This document shows positions 46,202 through 58,200 of a stretch of 64,000 nt of DNA, piece by piece. The notes beneath the pieces were generated by a model that was not told where the DNA came from, searched no databases, and was given only the letters and a program-made list of their open reading frames with translations. A program made the position numbers and the translations under genes. The stretch is from Liopterus haemorrhoidalis (Eukaryota > Arthropoda > Insecta > Coleoptera > Dytiscidae), in contig OZ020616.1 in assembly GCA_963971575.1 (NCBI GenBank), positions 40,018,250 to 40,082,249 of the forward strand, in the 5' to 3' direction. How positions within the stretch are numbered: position 1 is the stretch's first letter; the number at the start of each line of letters is the position of its first letter.

Positions 46202-46256
46202 TACCGCAATTTGAACCTAGGTTCTTTGACACGTGAAACAGGGTCAGAACCTCATT
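46202..46256 (-). repeat. tRNA-like SINE head, degenerate copy 2
   Basis: Minus strand CACGTGTCAAAGAACCTAGG then TTCAAATTGCGG: B-box-like GGTTCAAATTG with the same spacing as 765-832 and 51720-51782. Confidence 0.45.
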
Positions 46257-46639
46257 AAATAACATCATTATAATTCATTCAAGTTTTCAGTAGAATACAT
46301 CAAAATGCATTTAGTTGTTTTGAAAGTTACATGCTGCGGAATATATTTCCATACTATTTCAAGTTGCATTGAAATTATACAAATGCAAATATAGTCCAAG
46401 CAATAAAAATCAATCGGATACGATGAATAGGACTCGTGGAACAAATCCACGATATTGATTCAACGAGAAGAATATCCTAAAGCAGGCACTTGGAAGAAAC
46501 GTGTTGAAAGGTTTAAAGATAATGTATAACAGTTGGAGAAAACCCAAAAAGAATTGAAGCTTAAAATTGAAATACTGAGAAAAGGATAGAATGGTACAGA
46601 ACCATTGATAAAATTAAGATCCAGAAAGAATTTTCAATC

Positions 46640-46800
46640 CAGAATTGAGGATGATATGGTACATATTTTATGAGAAGACCTATAATAAAACTAAAAGTGA
46701 TTCTTATTATGAACTTATTATGAGATGGACAGATGACATCGCAAAAAGTGAAGGAAAGCAATGGATCAACAATCAAAAGTATACGGAAGTCCAATACTGA
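46640..46800 (+). pseudogene. LINE C-terminal fragment
   Basis: The plus strand reads MRWTDDIAKSEGKQWINNQK and stop at 46798-46800. R-W-T-D-D-I...G-K-Q-W is the typical last motif of jockey-type non-LTR proteins. Nothing upstream is readable. Confidence 0.45.
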
Positions 46801-46908
46801 ACCAAATTATACTAATGATCACTCCAATTTTCCGACGCGATATATTGTAAACACTCCTGCAGGAAAGATATCTTCATTTATCCTAGGTTGAATACTTCAG
46901 CTCTAGGA

Positions 46909-47731
46909 CAGTGATTCTCAACAGGATTGATGACAAGGCCCTGTTAAGAAAAAATATAATAACTCGCGATTCTCCAAAAATAGTTTTCATTAGTTTCGTG
47001 TTTCATTTTTAGACTGTTATTGTTACCAGATACCATCATCAAAACGATTTTGTTGTTGAAAGAGTTTCCTAAATACGAGTGAGCCTCTCGCAACTACTTC
47101 ATTGCAGGAAAACAATGAAGGGCAGAGGGAGGAAAACCCGTTACCGAACTACCTTTGGGTTTCCGTATCCCGCTTGGAAAATCTTCAATCACTTTCTAGC
47201 AGGCGTTGCTAGAACGCGAGCAAATCTCGTTTTATTGAAAATGAAAAACGACCTTAAAGAGTAAACGAGTGCGGGGAACTACGGGATGATGATTATATTT
47301 GAAGTGTACTCTAGCATCCCATAGGATACGCAGAAAAGAACTATTTGAAAAAATGACCAGAAAACGGTTAGACTTCATACATTTTTGGATGAAAAGGGAA
47401 TTTAGTCGACCGACAGAAAGAAGAAAAATATTGTTACTGTTTCGTGGCTCTTATTATATGCCGTACATTTTCGAAACAACACAATGCGCAGAAACGAAAT
47501 TTTGACTGAGATCTTACTGCGTCTGCGCGCACGCAAAACAGTGGCGTAATATATGACTTATTATTTTATTAGTCAGCTGTTTTTTTGGTACCTACCTTGT
47601 TTGTGTTTCGGACCGCCACTGGTAAAATAGTTCACGTCGATTAGATGACTCATTGGGTTGTTTCGAAAATGAATGGACTATAGTTTTCGCCACCCCGGGG
47701 GACTGCGACCCATAGTTTGAGAACATTACTG
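46909..47731. mobile_element. possible hAT element with a nested MITE
   Basis: Ends CAGTGATTCTCAACAGG and, inverted, CAGTAATGTTCTCAAACTAT. No matching 8-bp duplication, so doubtful. Contains the 220-bp MITE. Confidence 0.3.
47459..47678. mobile_element. 222-bp MITE (TTTTCGAAACAAC family), copy 2, inverted
   Basis: Inverse of 6140-6361, TA on both sides. Inner CTGCGTCTGCGCGCACGCAA and GTGTTTCGGACCGCCACTGG identical in order. Confidence 0.8.
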
Positions 47732-47739
47732 ACGCCTGT

Positions 47740-49632
47740 TAATGCTTGTTATTGCCCGATTAGTGTAACTGGGCTAAAATTATAGCAATTCAATATATTG
47801 GTGATGTAATATTCAGAGCAAATGTTACAAATTTCATTTTTAAAACAATACTTTTGTCCAATGTACGTTTTTATTAACAATTCAACATTAAATTAATGGA
47901 TATATATCTCATTAGAATGGTCCATGATTAAAATGATTAATAATTAAAAAAACTGTTAATTAAATTTAATTATTTAGCAACATTTATTTACACTTTAACA
48001 ATCACACAACAATCGTAAATTATCGATTGCAACAATATTTACTAATTTTATAATTTTGAATATTTTTTACATTGATTGTATCATTTTTATTTCAATGTAG
48101 ATGAAAACATAATTATATCTACAGTTGTATGTTCAAGAATTCTTAAATACTTGGTCAGTTTTTTGTTATTTTTTTAAAATAATCACAACTCGTGTTCATA
48201 TTTGCATTCTACTGTATACCGTACAAAATTGGGAGGGGATCATTTTGAAAATATGAATTTCAATTTTTTTTAATTTTTTTGTTTTTTAAGGATTGCCCTC
48301 ACAGTTTTGTGCTTAATCCAGTCTTAAATATAACTACTAATGCCTTAAAAATAGCAGCAAAGATTAAATAATTATAATCAAGATTAACAAATAAAATCAA
48401 TTACTAAATTTTTATTTTAGTTACAATTATTTTTAAGACATCAGTGTAAAACTATATCTAAATGGAAATTGAAAAATGCATCCATTTTTTTAAAATATAA
48501 ACATAATTCTTAATTTTTGCAAAACATGCATAGATACATGAGCTTTTTTTAAGTATATTTTTCACGTTTGACTATATGTGAAGTACTGGTGTATTTTTAG
48601 TTTACTGAGTATCACCATAGTCAAAACACATAGTCAAAAATGTGATATGACAGCTAAACCCACGATATGGTACATTCCAATATGAAGTTTCATTAGTACA
48701 GTTGAAGAAATTTGGCCGAAAAAGATCATTTTTATATACATTTTAAATACATTTCTAAAAAATTCGTTAATCAACGTAATTCATTTAATGCCCTAAAAGC
48801 GATATCTTTCCAATTATTGCTTGATAAAAATCTGGTTCACGATGTGAATTATTCTATTTCTTTAAATATTTTTAAACCAACTCCGTTGGGAAGAAAGTTG
48901 GGCGGAATTTTGTGTGTGGCATATTTAAAAAAAATCTCGTTAAAATAAGTATAATATACCGACAGATTACACTTAAGAAATATGATTCTTGGAAGATGTT
49001 TAGCTTTGTACATATTTTTAGTATGTGGTCATATCGGATGTTTACAATGTTTACAATTATTACACTTCCAAGAAAATATCTCAAAAATAAAAGGAGGTTT
49101 TCGTTAGGTGTCAGAGGCTCCGTCAGTAATTATATCAGATCAACCAGATAACTTATAAGAAGTGTATTGACAATTTTAAATTTTTGATAAAAAAGCAAAG
49201 CCATAATAGAAAAATAAAAGTATAAGAAATGCTACCTTAAAAAAAGTTAACCGGTATAGACTAGATTGCTTAACCAAGAAGGAAGATGTTGATGATGATG
49301 ATATTGAAATCATTTATCATTAAACAATAAATTTATTGTTACGTTTCTACTCAACAGTTGTTGCAACGGCAAACTATACGTTGTTCATATGTTTTATTAG
49401 GAGCATTGGGGTTAACTAATGTGGCAAAATTCAAACTAACCAAATAGACAATAACAACTTTTTGACATATGGACAATACGTTGTAATATGACATTTAAAA
49501 AGAATTATATATATAAAAGCCCTAATTTCTGTGTATCCTCGTAACGCTAAGTTCCTAGGTGCTAGCGGGGCTTGAGGTGTGTGGTCGGTCGCTCCCCACC
49601 AGTCAAAGCGACGTTCTCCGACAACAGCTCAC
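47740..49632. other. intergenic, nothing recognised
   Basis: Very AT-rich, with a GC-richer patch at 49540-49630 just before the Harbinger element. No gene seen. Confidence 0.4.
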
Positions 49633-49635
49633 TTA

Positions 49636-50295
49636 GGCTAAGCACATAGTGAAGCAGAGAGCAAAGCAACTATGAAAGCGGAGAGTAAAACAGCGAAAGA
49701 ATGTCGCGCTTATAAAAGAGTGTCTACACATAGTGACGCGTTTAAAATCGACCAGAAAGTTCACAAAATTATAATGGATTTTTTACTAACAGAAAACTCT
49801 TCCCTGAAAATTTGGTATTTACTAAAAAATAAAAATAAACACACTAGAAGGTGCAATGTTCACAGAATAAATAAGAGTAGACATATACATGGTGAATTTC
49901 ATCATTTCTATATGCAACTCCGCGAACATCCAGGAAAGTTTCATTCTTATTTTCGCATGAGTATTTCAACGTTTGATTATATTTTGGAAAAAATTCAACA
50001 TAAATTGGTAAAAAATGGACAAATTTCAATCGGAACCTACTATAAATACCTCTTATAAATGAGAACTACTTGTAAATGCCTCAATATCCATTTTAAACAA
50101 CTATTTTAGCAACGATAATACCAGAGAAATCAAAATTGTTTGAACGCGTCGCTTTGCTTGACTATAACAACGATATAACCTCGCTGCAGTACGCTCCACT
50201 ATGCGCCTGTTAACAGGAATTCATTTATTTAATTTCGCCGCTTTGCTCTCCGCTTTCATCGCTGCTTTGCTCTCTGCTTCACTATGTGTTTAGCC
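49636..50295 (+). mobile_element. PIF/Harbinger element with TTA duplication
   Basis: 660 bp, flanked by TTA at 49633-49635 and 50296-50298. Inverted ends of about 60 bp: GGCTAAGCACATAGTGAAGC AGAGAGCAAAGCA and, inverted, GGCTAAACACATAGTGAAGC AGAGAGCAAAGCA. Carries a truncated transposase. Confidence 0.9.
49672..50058 (+). pseudogene. PIF/Harbinger transposase, N-terminal 128 residues
   Basis: Reads RRCNVHRINKSRHIHGEFHH then MQLREHPGKFHSYFRMSIST and FDYILEKIQHKLVKNG before ending. (W)-x-H-x-I-N-x-x-R...G-E-F-H-H-x-Y-x-x-L-R-x-x-P-x-K-F-x-x-Y-F-R-M-S is the usual N-terminal part of HARBI1-like transposases. The DDE nuclease is gone. The start codon and first residues (MKAESKTAKE) lie within the terminal inverted repeat. 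Confidence 0.82.
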
Positions 50296-50745
50296 TTAGC
50301 GAGAATATAGCTCTTAGCTCTCCAGTCAGTATATACCTTGGCTTAATTAAAGAATGTTGTGTCAATTAACGTTATGCCTGCGGGCCGTGTCTGGCCCGAT
50401 ACTCATTTTTAAACGACACACATTGAGCGGCTTTTTAGGATTTCCTACGTATAATCAAGAAACGTTTTTGTTTTGTTAATATACGTAGAAACATGCAAAT
50501 TTTAATAAATGATTCCTGCTTATATTGATTTTTATTCGATATCAGATATCAGTTTGCCAACGTTGTTGGCAACGGGTCTGCAAGTTTATTCATATTTTTG
50601 TCTTGATTTGTGTTTTCTTAATAAATATTGCCACTTATGCCAAACAGATACAAAGGCTAAAAATCTAAACAAATGTAACACGTGTATCAGAACAATAACA
50701 AACTTGTCTATTTGGTTAATTCAACATACTTCCGCAGTAAATATT

Positions 50746-50842
50746 AGAACTAAGTCATTCTTGCTGTGATTGGACGAAAAAACGTTAAATGTGATTCAAA
50801 TGTTTTTTCGTCCAATAAAAACATGAGTGACATAGTTCGAAT
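50746..50842. repeat. perfect-core hairpin
   Basis: ATTGGACGAAAAAACGTT and its inverse AATGTTTTTTCGTCCAAT around a 12-nt loop, extended outward by AACTAAGTCATTC / GAGTGACATAGTT. Arms of about 38 bp. Likely a small palindromic MITE. Confidence 0.65.
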
Positions 50843-50911
50843 GTTTATATCGAATGAATGTTCTCCGCGAATAGCATGTAGTCGTGTAAACTAGTATATT
50901 ATGCAACGAGC

Positions 50912-51014
50912 TTGAAATGATGGTCATTTCACATAAGTATAAAAGTTGCGCTACGAGCCGCAGGCGAGTAGCACAATTCATACGAGTGGGAAATGACTAT
51001 TCCATGCAAGTTTC
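50912..51014. repeat. palindromic MITE around CGCAGGCG
   Basis: CTTGAAATGATGGTCATTTC ... GCTACGAG, loop CCGCAGG, then CGAGTAGC ... GAAATGACTATTCCATGCAAG (last part 20: GAAATGACTATTCCATGCAA). Arms of about 46 bp with scattered mismatches. Confidence 0.6.
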
Positions 51015-51027
51015 ATACTATGCTTTT

Positions 51028-51566
51028 TCCACGACTATAACTTTATTACTTACTTATTTTTTTTTATTCAGTTCCCTTTAAAATATAACAATAATTTGAC
51101 TTTTGTTTTCAACCTATTTATTATGTTGTCTAGCCAACGGAAGGCCGAGCGCACTAAGTCGTGCGGTTTGTACTGGCGGAAACCCAGTACGACCGTCCGG
51201 TCGATGGTTCGAGCCTCGTTCGTTGGTGATATTATTCGGGCGAGAATAATATGTTTACATTACTTCCATTTTCACAATCATTCACCCCTCATCCAGGTGT
51301 AGGAGCTCGCCCCCTGGCATCGGCGATTAGCCTCGTTGCAGAAATAAAGGCCGATGTAAAATAAATAATATAATAATAATAATAATATTATGTTGTCTAG
51401 TCAGCCATTGCTTGATGAGCCTGCTTGATGAGCTCAACTTGTTACGTAATGAGCTCATTACATAACAGGTCAGCGGTGTGTAATAAAAAGGAGTGGGGAA
51501 CGTGCTACATTTACTAATCACTGACACGTCTGTAATGAACGTATATCTATATAGTCGTGGAAAAAA
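51028..51566. mobile_element. possible element bounded by TTTTTCCACGACTATA, carrying a SINE
   Basis: TTTTTCCACGACTATA at 51027 and its inverse TATAGTCGTGGAAAAA at 51551. Between them lies the tRNA-derived SINE. Confidence 0.4.
51133..51375 (+). repeat. tRNA-Leu/Ser-derived SINE
   Basis: Bases 51133-51227 form a 95-nt tRNA-like head: acceptor pair GCCAACG / CGTTGGT, A-box-like AGGCCGAGCGCACTAAG, a long variable arm, and B-box GGTTCGAGCC. A unique body and an (AAT)n tail (51362-51388) follow, the layout of a SINE. The head is nearly intact. Confidence 0.75.
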
Positions 51567-51719
51567 TGTTTTTACAATCTTACAGCCGGCGAATATATTT
51601 TTACTGATTGGCCATTACTTTCTACAACTAATCTTTGTTTTATAATCTGCGTACACAAAATGTAAAAGTGTTTTGTTTTTACTTTTTTTAAGAGGAGAAC
51701 GAATACAAAAATTCATGAT

Positions 51720-51782
51720 TTGGTCCTGATTTGAATTCCGGACCTTTGGTATGCGAAACGGTGTTGCCTCTACACTACAAAA
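51720..51782 (-). repeat. tRNA-like SINE head, degenerate copy 3
   Basis: Minus strand GTTTCGCATACCAAAGGTCC then GGAATTCAAATCAGG, as in 765-832 and 46202-46256. Confidence 0.45.
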
Positions 51783-51920
51783 ATAGACAAATTCAGTAAG
51801 TTTTGGCAGTGCAGCCTCTAAAAATTAATGTACCGAAACATTTTTAACCTACGAATAACTGGGGGTATAGTTAGTTTGATAAATTACTGGTAATTTTTAT
51901 TTAAAAGGAGAGATAAAGTT

Positions 51921-53642
51921 ACCCAGCAAACATTGAACTAACGGCCGAACGCCGGCAAACTGCTTTTACGCTGGTACATTGCTGGCACCAAAAGTAAGTG
52001 CAATGCCAGTATTAATAATGTACTTCACATTTGTATTTCGCACTCTGCCTATACGAAGTACTTTACCAGCATTTTATAAGCATTCCTTATTTGTATTAAT
52101 CCAAGGTTATTTCTAGCGAGCCAGTGCTTATGTTTATAACTTTTTTTGAATGTAATAATTTGAAAAGTCTGACCGTTCTTAGTCATAAAACACCCTAATG
52201 GCGTGGCCTTCGAGGGTCGGTACAAGTGATATTCTGTTAGTATAAGTTCGGACGTGTTGGTGAATAGTTTTTAAAGATGTGTATTTGAATAGTTATTGAT
52301 TGTGACCATTATACAGTTTTTTATTGTGATTTGTGTGTGTTTTGTTAGATTTAAGGACGTAGTTTACACAAACTATTTCATATTAAATTGTTTAATTTTT
52401 AGTTTAGTTCAATCATAGTTTTTTTCATGTAATAAAATTTTCAATTATTAATAAATCTGATACAAGATTATAAATATGTCATTTAAAAAATATAATTTGT
52501 CATATTTCATTTTGAATAGTGACATCTTAAATATTTTGTAAATATAATACTAACCTAAAATAATACAAACTTAATCCAAAACTGTAAAGCTTTTTTTACA
52601 ATATAACCAAGTTTCTAAAAGTCAGTAATACACTATAAAAATCACCAAAATAACCAGATCTAGTTTGTTCTTACAAAAGTGAACAGCTTATAGCATTAAT
52701 GCTTATAAAATTTGTTTATTGAATTTATTTTAACAAGTATGAGTTCTTTAGGTTGGCACTCTTCAAGTCAGGGGGAAAAGATGTGGTAGATAATACAAGA
52801 CGAATATTGGCGAAACTTATTAGTCACCTCTTATCTTAAGGATGAAATTGGTTAGACCGAAATGGCAGAAAACCATTTTCTTAAAATTCTTCATTAAATT
52901 AATAAATTAAATAAACTAATTCCTGTTATTCCTGAAATTATATTTATTTAATATTTATAAATAAATCAATAAATTATAACTGTTAATTCAATTTACAATC
53001 GGCTAGTTTTACCATCGTTGAATAAATTTATTTAACAACTTAAGTTAACAATATCGCATCATTCTATTGACAGCAATGTTAATTTCTTCATTAATAGTTT
53101 AAAACCGATGCGATATTGTCAACTTTACTTGTTAAATAAATTTATTCAACGATGGTGAAAATGGCCAAATGAGTATTTATTTTGCACCTAACCATTAATT
53201 TATTTTAATACTGGGTAAGTACACATATATTACATTTGAAACACTAGAGAGTGGGTATAATATAAGCACTAGTCTGTCAGAAATAAATCTTGCAACTAAT
53301 GCGATTATTTTGCACTTTACCGTTGCTGGGCCAGCAACTGATACATCAATGGGCCAGCTAACGGCCACGGGGACACCGGGGTACTGGCCCAGTGCAAAAT
53401 GCCAGCACTGGACCAATGCGAAATGCCAGCACTGGCCCAGTGCGAAATGCCAGCACTGGCCCATTACTTTCAATGCACTTTACCGTTGCTGGGCCAGCAA
53501 CTGATACATCAATGGACCAGCTAAGGGCCACGGGACACCGGGGTACTGGCCCAGTACGAAATGCCAGCACTGGGCCATTACTTTCAATGCCGGCGAGTAT
53601 GTGCTTTACCAGTACTGGTCCGGATAAAAATGTTTGCTGGGT
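51921..53642. mobile_element. inverted-repeat element with ACCCAGCAAACAT ends
   Basis: ACCCAGCAAACATTGAAC at the left and AAAAATGTTTGCTGGGT at the right. Contains a 230-bp copy of the fold-back element (52462-52690) and at the right a GC-rich tandem region. No coding. Confidence 0.6.
53310..53600. repeat. GGCCCAGTGCGAAATGCCAGCA-type tandem repeats
   Basis: A 163-bp unit (GCACTTTACCGTTGCTGGGC...) repeated twice, at 53312 and 53475, and within it 23-25 bp units ATGCCAGCACTGGCCCAGTG three times. Open frames on both strands are repeat products. Confidence 0.8.
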
Positions 53643-53644
53643 AA

Positions 53645-55089
53645 GCTTTAAAACACTGAAATTTTCTTTTCGGAACGTTTTACAGCCAGCAAAGTTTAAG
53701 TGATATACAACCAAGGCGTCCAAACTTATATTATTTTTTAAATGCTATTTGAAATGTAACATATTTGACCGTCTAGAGACCGGATGTCGCCTTGACAAAA
53801 TTAAATATCGTCTCTGATGTATTATATTACAAGAAAAAATCGTTCCACTATCAAGTGATGAGCAAAAAAAGGAAACATCCTTCCAAAATCAAGAGATGAA
53901 ATAAAATGACGAACAATAGGTCCGAAATGCCGTCCTTGCGATAAGCCCTGGAGCGTTTTTAAGTGGCGCCGTGAGGCAGACTGCCTCTATCCTACATTCT
54001 GTCGACAGTACTGCCCAATTTTTTTATGGAAACCATATATACATGTTATGGTTAAATTAATAAACTGAATTATTGACAATATTCGGATATTATAAATAAT
54101 CATAATAAGTATTTCACCATTGTTGATTATTCATAATAGCTTAAGAACATATTAATAAATTGCAAATTATTCAGATTAGTTATAACAAATGTATATCCAA
54201 GATGTTACAGTTGACACTGCTTCCTTTCTTTCAAGCAGATTCTACGGTTTTTCAGTCTGCTTATTTTATCTATTGTTTATGGAAACCAATAAAGAACATT
54301 TAATGAAGGTGTTAATAATTGAATTGATTGAAAAAGATCTTGTTCGGCCATTTTGAGGTAATGAAACTGCATCGTATATTTTTGTAACATTCACAATATT
54401 CTCAAACCGCAGTGGAAGAACATTTGATACAAGTGTATCTTAGTAAAAACTAGAGTGATTTTGAAAAGTTTGCTTGGCATAGATGTGGATGTGATAGATG
54501 ATTGTTTAATATTGTCAGAGCTTGGATAGTGAAATAAAAGTGACAAATGTTTATAATCTGGTGAATTATATACACAAATTTCTGCGTATTCGACACATAT
54601 AGACACGATACACTACACGACGACACAAATACACTATTTTTGAATATCACAGTGAAAAAACGTAAGAAAAGATTTTTTTAGACACATTTATTTTTAAAAG
54701 CAGAATAGTTTTGTGAAGAAAGCAGTTAGGTATTAAGGCTTCAATTTATACTATCTAATTTAAGTTTTAAAACCAGCACTGTGGCATTTTTTTAAGTCCG
54801 GCACTTTTATAGTGTCCTAAACAATTTAAATAAAACACATTGTCTCTCTCATGTATAAAAAAATATGATATTTTAATGACTTGAATCACATTCGATTGTA
54901 AGTTTTCATGAGAGCTCGTATCATATTTTGTTTCACATCTCGCCCAAACTAATATTAAGTCATTATTTTTTTTTTTCATAGGCACAATTTTTTAATGGGT
55001 GCTTTCACTGTTGGTATATGGATTAGCTAATCTTGACTTCAGTCATATAGGACGGTCATTTTATGATATTTTACTTCTTCTTCTTTGCC
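53645..55089. other. 3' of unc-13, nothing recognised
   Basis: AT-rich; the right part is probably unc-13 3' UTR. No element end seen. Confidence 0.4.
54687..54692 (-). promoter_or_regulatory. candidate polyadenylation signal for unc-13
   Basis: AATAAA on the minus strand (TTTATT on plus), about 400 bases after the unc-13 stop. AT-rich context, so weak. Confidence 0.2.
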
Positions 55090-55254
55090 TTACGGGTTGG
55101 GTAAGGGATTTTCTTGTCTGATATCTGACTTCAGTTTTACGAATTCTTTCGCTACTTCATCGTTTGTACGTTGTGAAAGTATTCTCAGTATTGTCCAACC
55201 CGTCTCGTCCATTTCGATACGTTTTCCAAGAGACACCCAGCAGGCGCATGAACC
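55090..55254 (-). CDS. unc-13: unc-13 terminal coding exon
   Basis: Acceptor TTACAG. Phase 0, 54 codons and [23 protein letters not shown] then [20 protein letters not shown] and a short tail ending PLPNP. Matches the conserved C-terminus after the C2C domain. The convergent nsl1 stop codon lies 28.7 kb to the left. Confidence 0.92.
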   Translation of the reverse strand, partial: GSCACWVSLGKRIEMDETGWTILRILSQRTNDEVAKEFVKLKSDIRQENPLPNP

Positions 55255-58200
55255 CTGTAAACAAAATTAAAATAAAATTATTTTTTTGAAACATTGGAAC
55301 TAGAACGAAATAAGAACAAAGAACAAAATAACATAAAACAGTTGAAAAGACACTTGTTTTCCTAAGAGACAAATTTATATTAATTACTAAATCAGCTACG
55401 AATTTGCGTATAAGCGAAATAAAATAGAGATCTTAAGAAGATCCTGCATTCTTCACGTGAGGGAATAGGATGTTCTATAATTTATAGAGAGTTAGATAAA
55501 GTTAAGGAAAATTTACTTGAATGCTGACCGTTAAAAATACCGTATGGTGCAACAGACAAGATTGTCAAACATTGAGAAAGTTTCAGTCGCTCTTCCCACC
55601 GCCAGGATAATAGCGCTGCATATACAAAAATACATACACGGTTATGTAAATATATTCAAAAAGGACAAATGAAGACAGAATCTAAGTGCACAAGTACGAG
55701 TACTTCAATTACGTTATTGATCGATTACATAGAATTGTGTGAAAAAATTATATAATAATTTTTCACCTGAACTTATACCACCGGTTTTTATCCGACAAGC
55801 GGTTGCGTTTTTTTTTTATCTGGATTGAACAGAAAATATTAATTAAAAGCGATTAATAAAAAAAAAAACGGAAGCTACTGGTTGCGCCGACTACGTTCGA
55901 AAATAGCTTCGGTGAACATGTCTCGCGTTTGATTATTATATCGTACGTCACTAACTGGGTGCATCAATCATGTAGATGATTTGTGGATGGGCTCAATACG
56001 TCGTTAAATGCGATTTAGCACATGATTCTAATTAGTATTTCTTCTCGAGGATTCTTTCTCGAGAATTTCTCCAGAAAAAGTTATAATTTTCATTTTTCAT
56101 TTCTCGAGAAATGTAAAATTTTCTCGACGTCACGTTAAACGCATTGTGCTTTTTGAAAACAATTAAAAAAATTTATAATGTTTAGTGAGTCACTGATTAT
56201 AATTAAATTTTGATAAAATTTGTCTTCTGTTTTTTTATAGATTAGAAGCGATTTATAATATTTAGCTAATTAGCCTTTATTGTTACAATATTTTATTTTA
56301 ATTTATTGTATTATTTAGTATAACCAATTACATTTCCTTTTTTGTTCAGTTTAAAACTGTTATGTAAAAGATAAAGATTACCTACAAGTTAAATAAAATA
56401 ATTATTACTATTATTATTAATTTATTAATTTTTTGAAAATTTTTCTATATATATGTATTTTCAATTAATATGCAATTACGTGCCGTTTTCATAATCATTT
56501 TTAAAGCCCCGTTATCCATTTGTTCTAATGTTATTTAAATGAATACTTTAGTACTTTAAAGTTGACTTTAATTTTAACATGTTCTCATCCTCTAAAAGAT
56601 TTTCAACATTCAAAAAATATATATAGATTCTAATCATTATTTTACATTTCTCAAGAAATGAAAAATGTCGAGAAATCAGAAACAGTAATTCTGATACGAA
56701 ATTCAAAGTTTTGTCAATAATTTTTATCTATGACTTGAAAATTTGGACTCTTATTTCAAATAAACTGTAAAATTAAATAAATGTAAATAAAAATTTCAAT
56801 AATTTTGAACAGTGCAAATAGAATAAAATACAATAACATTTAAGATAAGATTAAAACAACATTAAGTAGAATAACAAATAAAATATTTTTTTTTCTTTGT
56901 CTATTTTAAGACTTCTGGTACAAACAAGTACGGAACTGAAACTTTTTTAAAGTTATGTTGATCGTGGGCAAAAAATCCAGATGGTCAAAAACTGTGTAAA
57001 AAAGAAGATAAAGAAAAATCAATTAATCAATTTTTGATTAATTTTGATCAGTTGAATAGCAGGGGACAAATAGTTTTACTATTATATGTGTATTAAGGGT
57101 TGGGAGAAAAAAAAAAAAACGCACAAGAAAAAGATCCCCCACGAAATTTTTTAAGCTTAGTCCGAACCTTTCGTCTTCTTCTGTTCTATACTTTTCTATC
57201 CTAACCTAATTACCTAATTTTTAGGTGTACCGTAAAATATTTTTATCAAATGTGGCCAGACTTCCGGTAACTTTCCCGGTGTTCCGCCGGCCCAGTCTGT
57301 GGCAAGCACTTCATGTGAGCTTTTTTCTGGTCACCGTTTTAATACATCACTCCGACAATCTGCAGGATCCTCTTAACACGTCATATGGAGAAAGCGTTAT
57401 TTTAAAAAACAGATAATGTGAAAAAGAATTCACTGTCATAGATAGTTTTGCTTGTAAACGTCTCTTGCGATATGTAAGCAAGCGGCGTAATCATTTCGAT
57501 CCGAGTGGCTATAGGAGCCATCTGGAGACATATCTGTGTACGAACGCAGTACACACTCTGTTGCCTTTTAATCCATTTATCCTAGTTATTTTCAAATTCA
57601 GTGTTTGGTATTATTTGTTGAACTTTGTTGAGGAATGCGGAATGTAATAAATAAGTCTTACCCTTTCCACAATATCCTTTAATTGCATTACAGCAACGCC
57701 TACCAATCTGTCTTCTCTTGCAAAACAGTAGTCCTTCACACAAATATGTAATTCGAAGAAGTCCAACTGCTCCTCGTTTCCAATAATGCTGGAACACAAC
57801 AAAAACACCTAAAAATCTGTAACTTATCAAAGTTTACAGTAATTTTAATAACATAACTAAATTTAATAAGTTATAGTATACTCTGATTAATATTTTTTGT
57901 TTCTTAATGAAGAAATTCATTTAATATTACTTACAAGTGGAATGTTTCATTAAATTTGGGCGACCAGTTGTTAGATTTAGATTTGGTAGCATGTTTTCGC
58001 TTCTTATCTGACAGATGTGGTCCAATTAGATTAACTTCTACAAATGGTCTAAACATTCCTGACACCACGGTCCATTTCAGGTCATTTGCAGCTACCACTG
58101 AAAACAAAATTAAAATGTTAATACAATAAATATTAAAGTGATTAGTTTTCAGATTTGGATTGTGAATCTTATCTAGATTAATTTATTTGTTTATTGTTTG

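Noticed and set aside
57582..57830. Second minus-strand frame over the unc-13 C2C exon ([14 protein letters not shown]...)
   Set aside because: Overlaps the exon in a different frame; the other frame matches Munc13 exactly.
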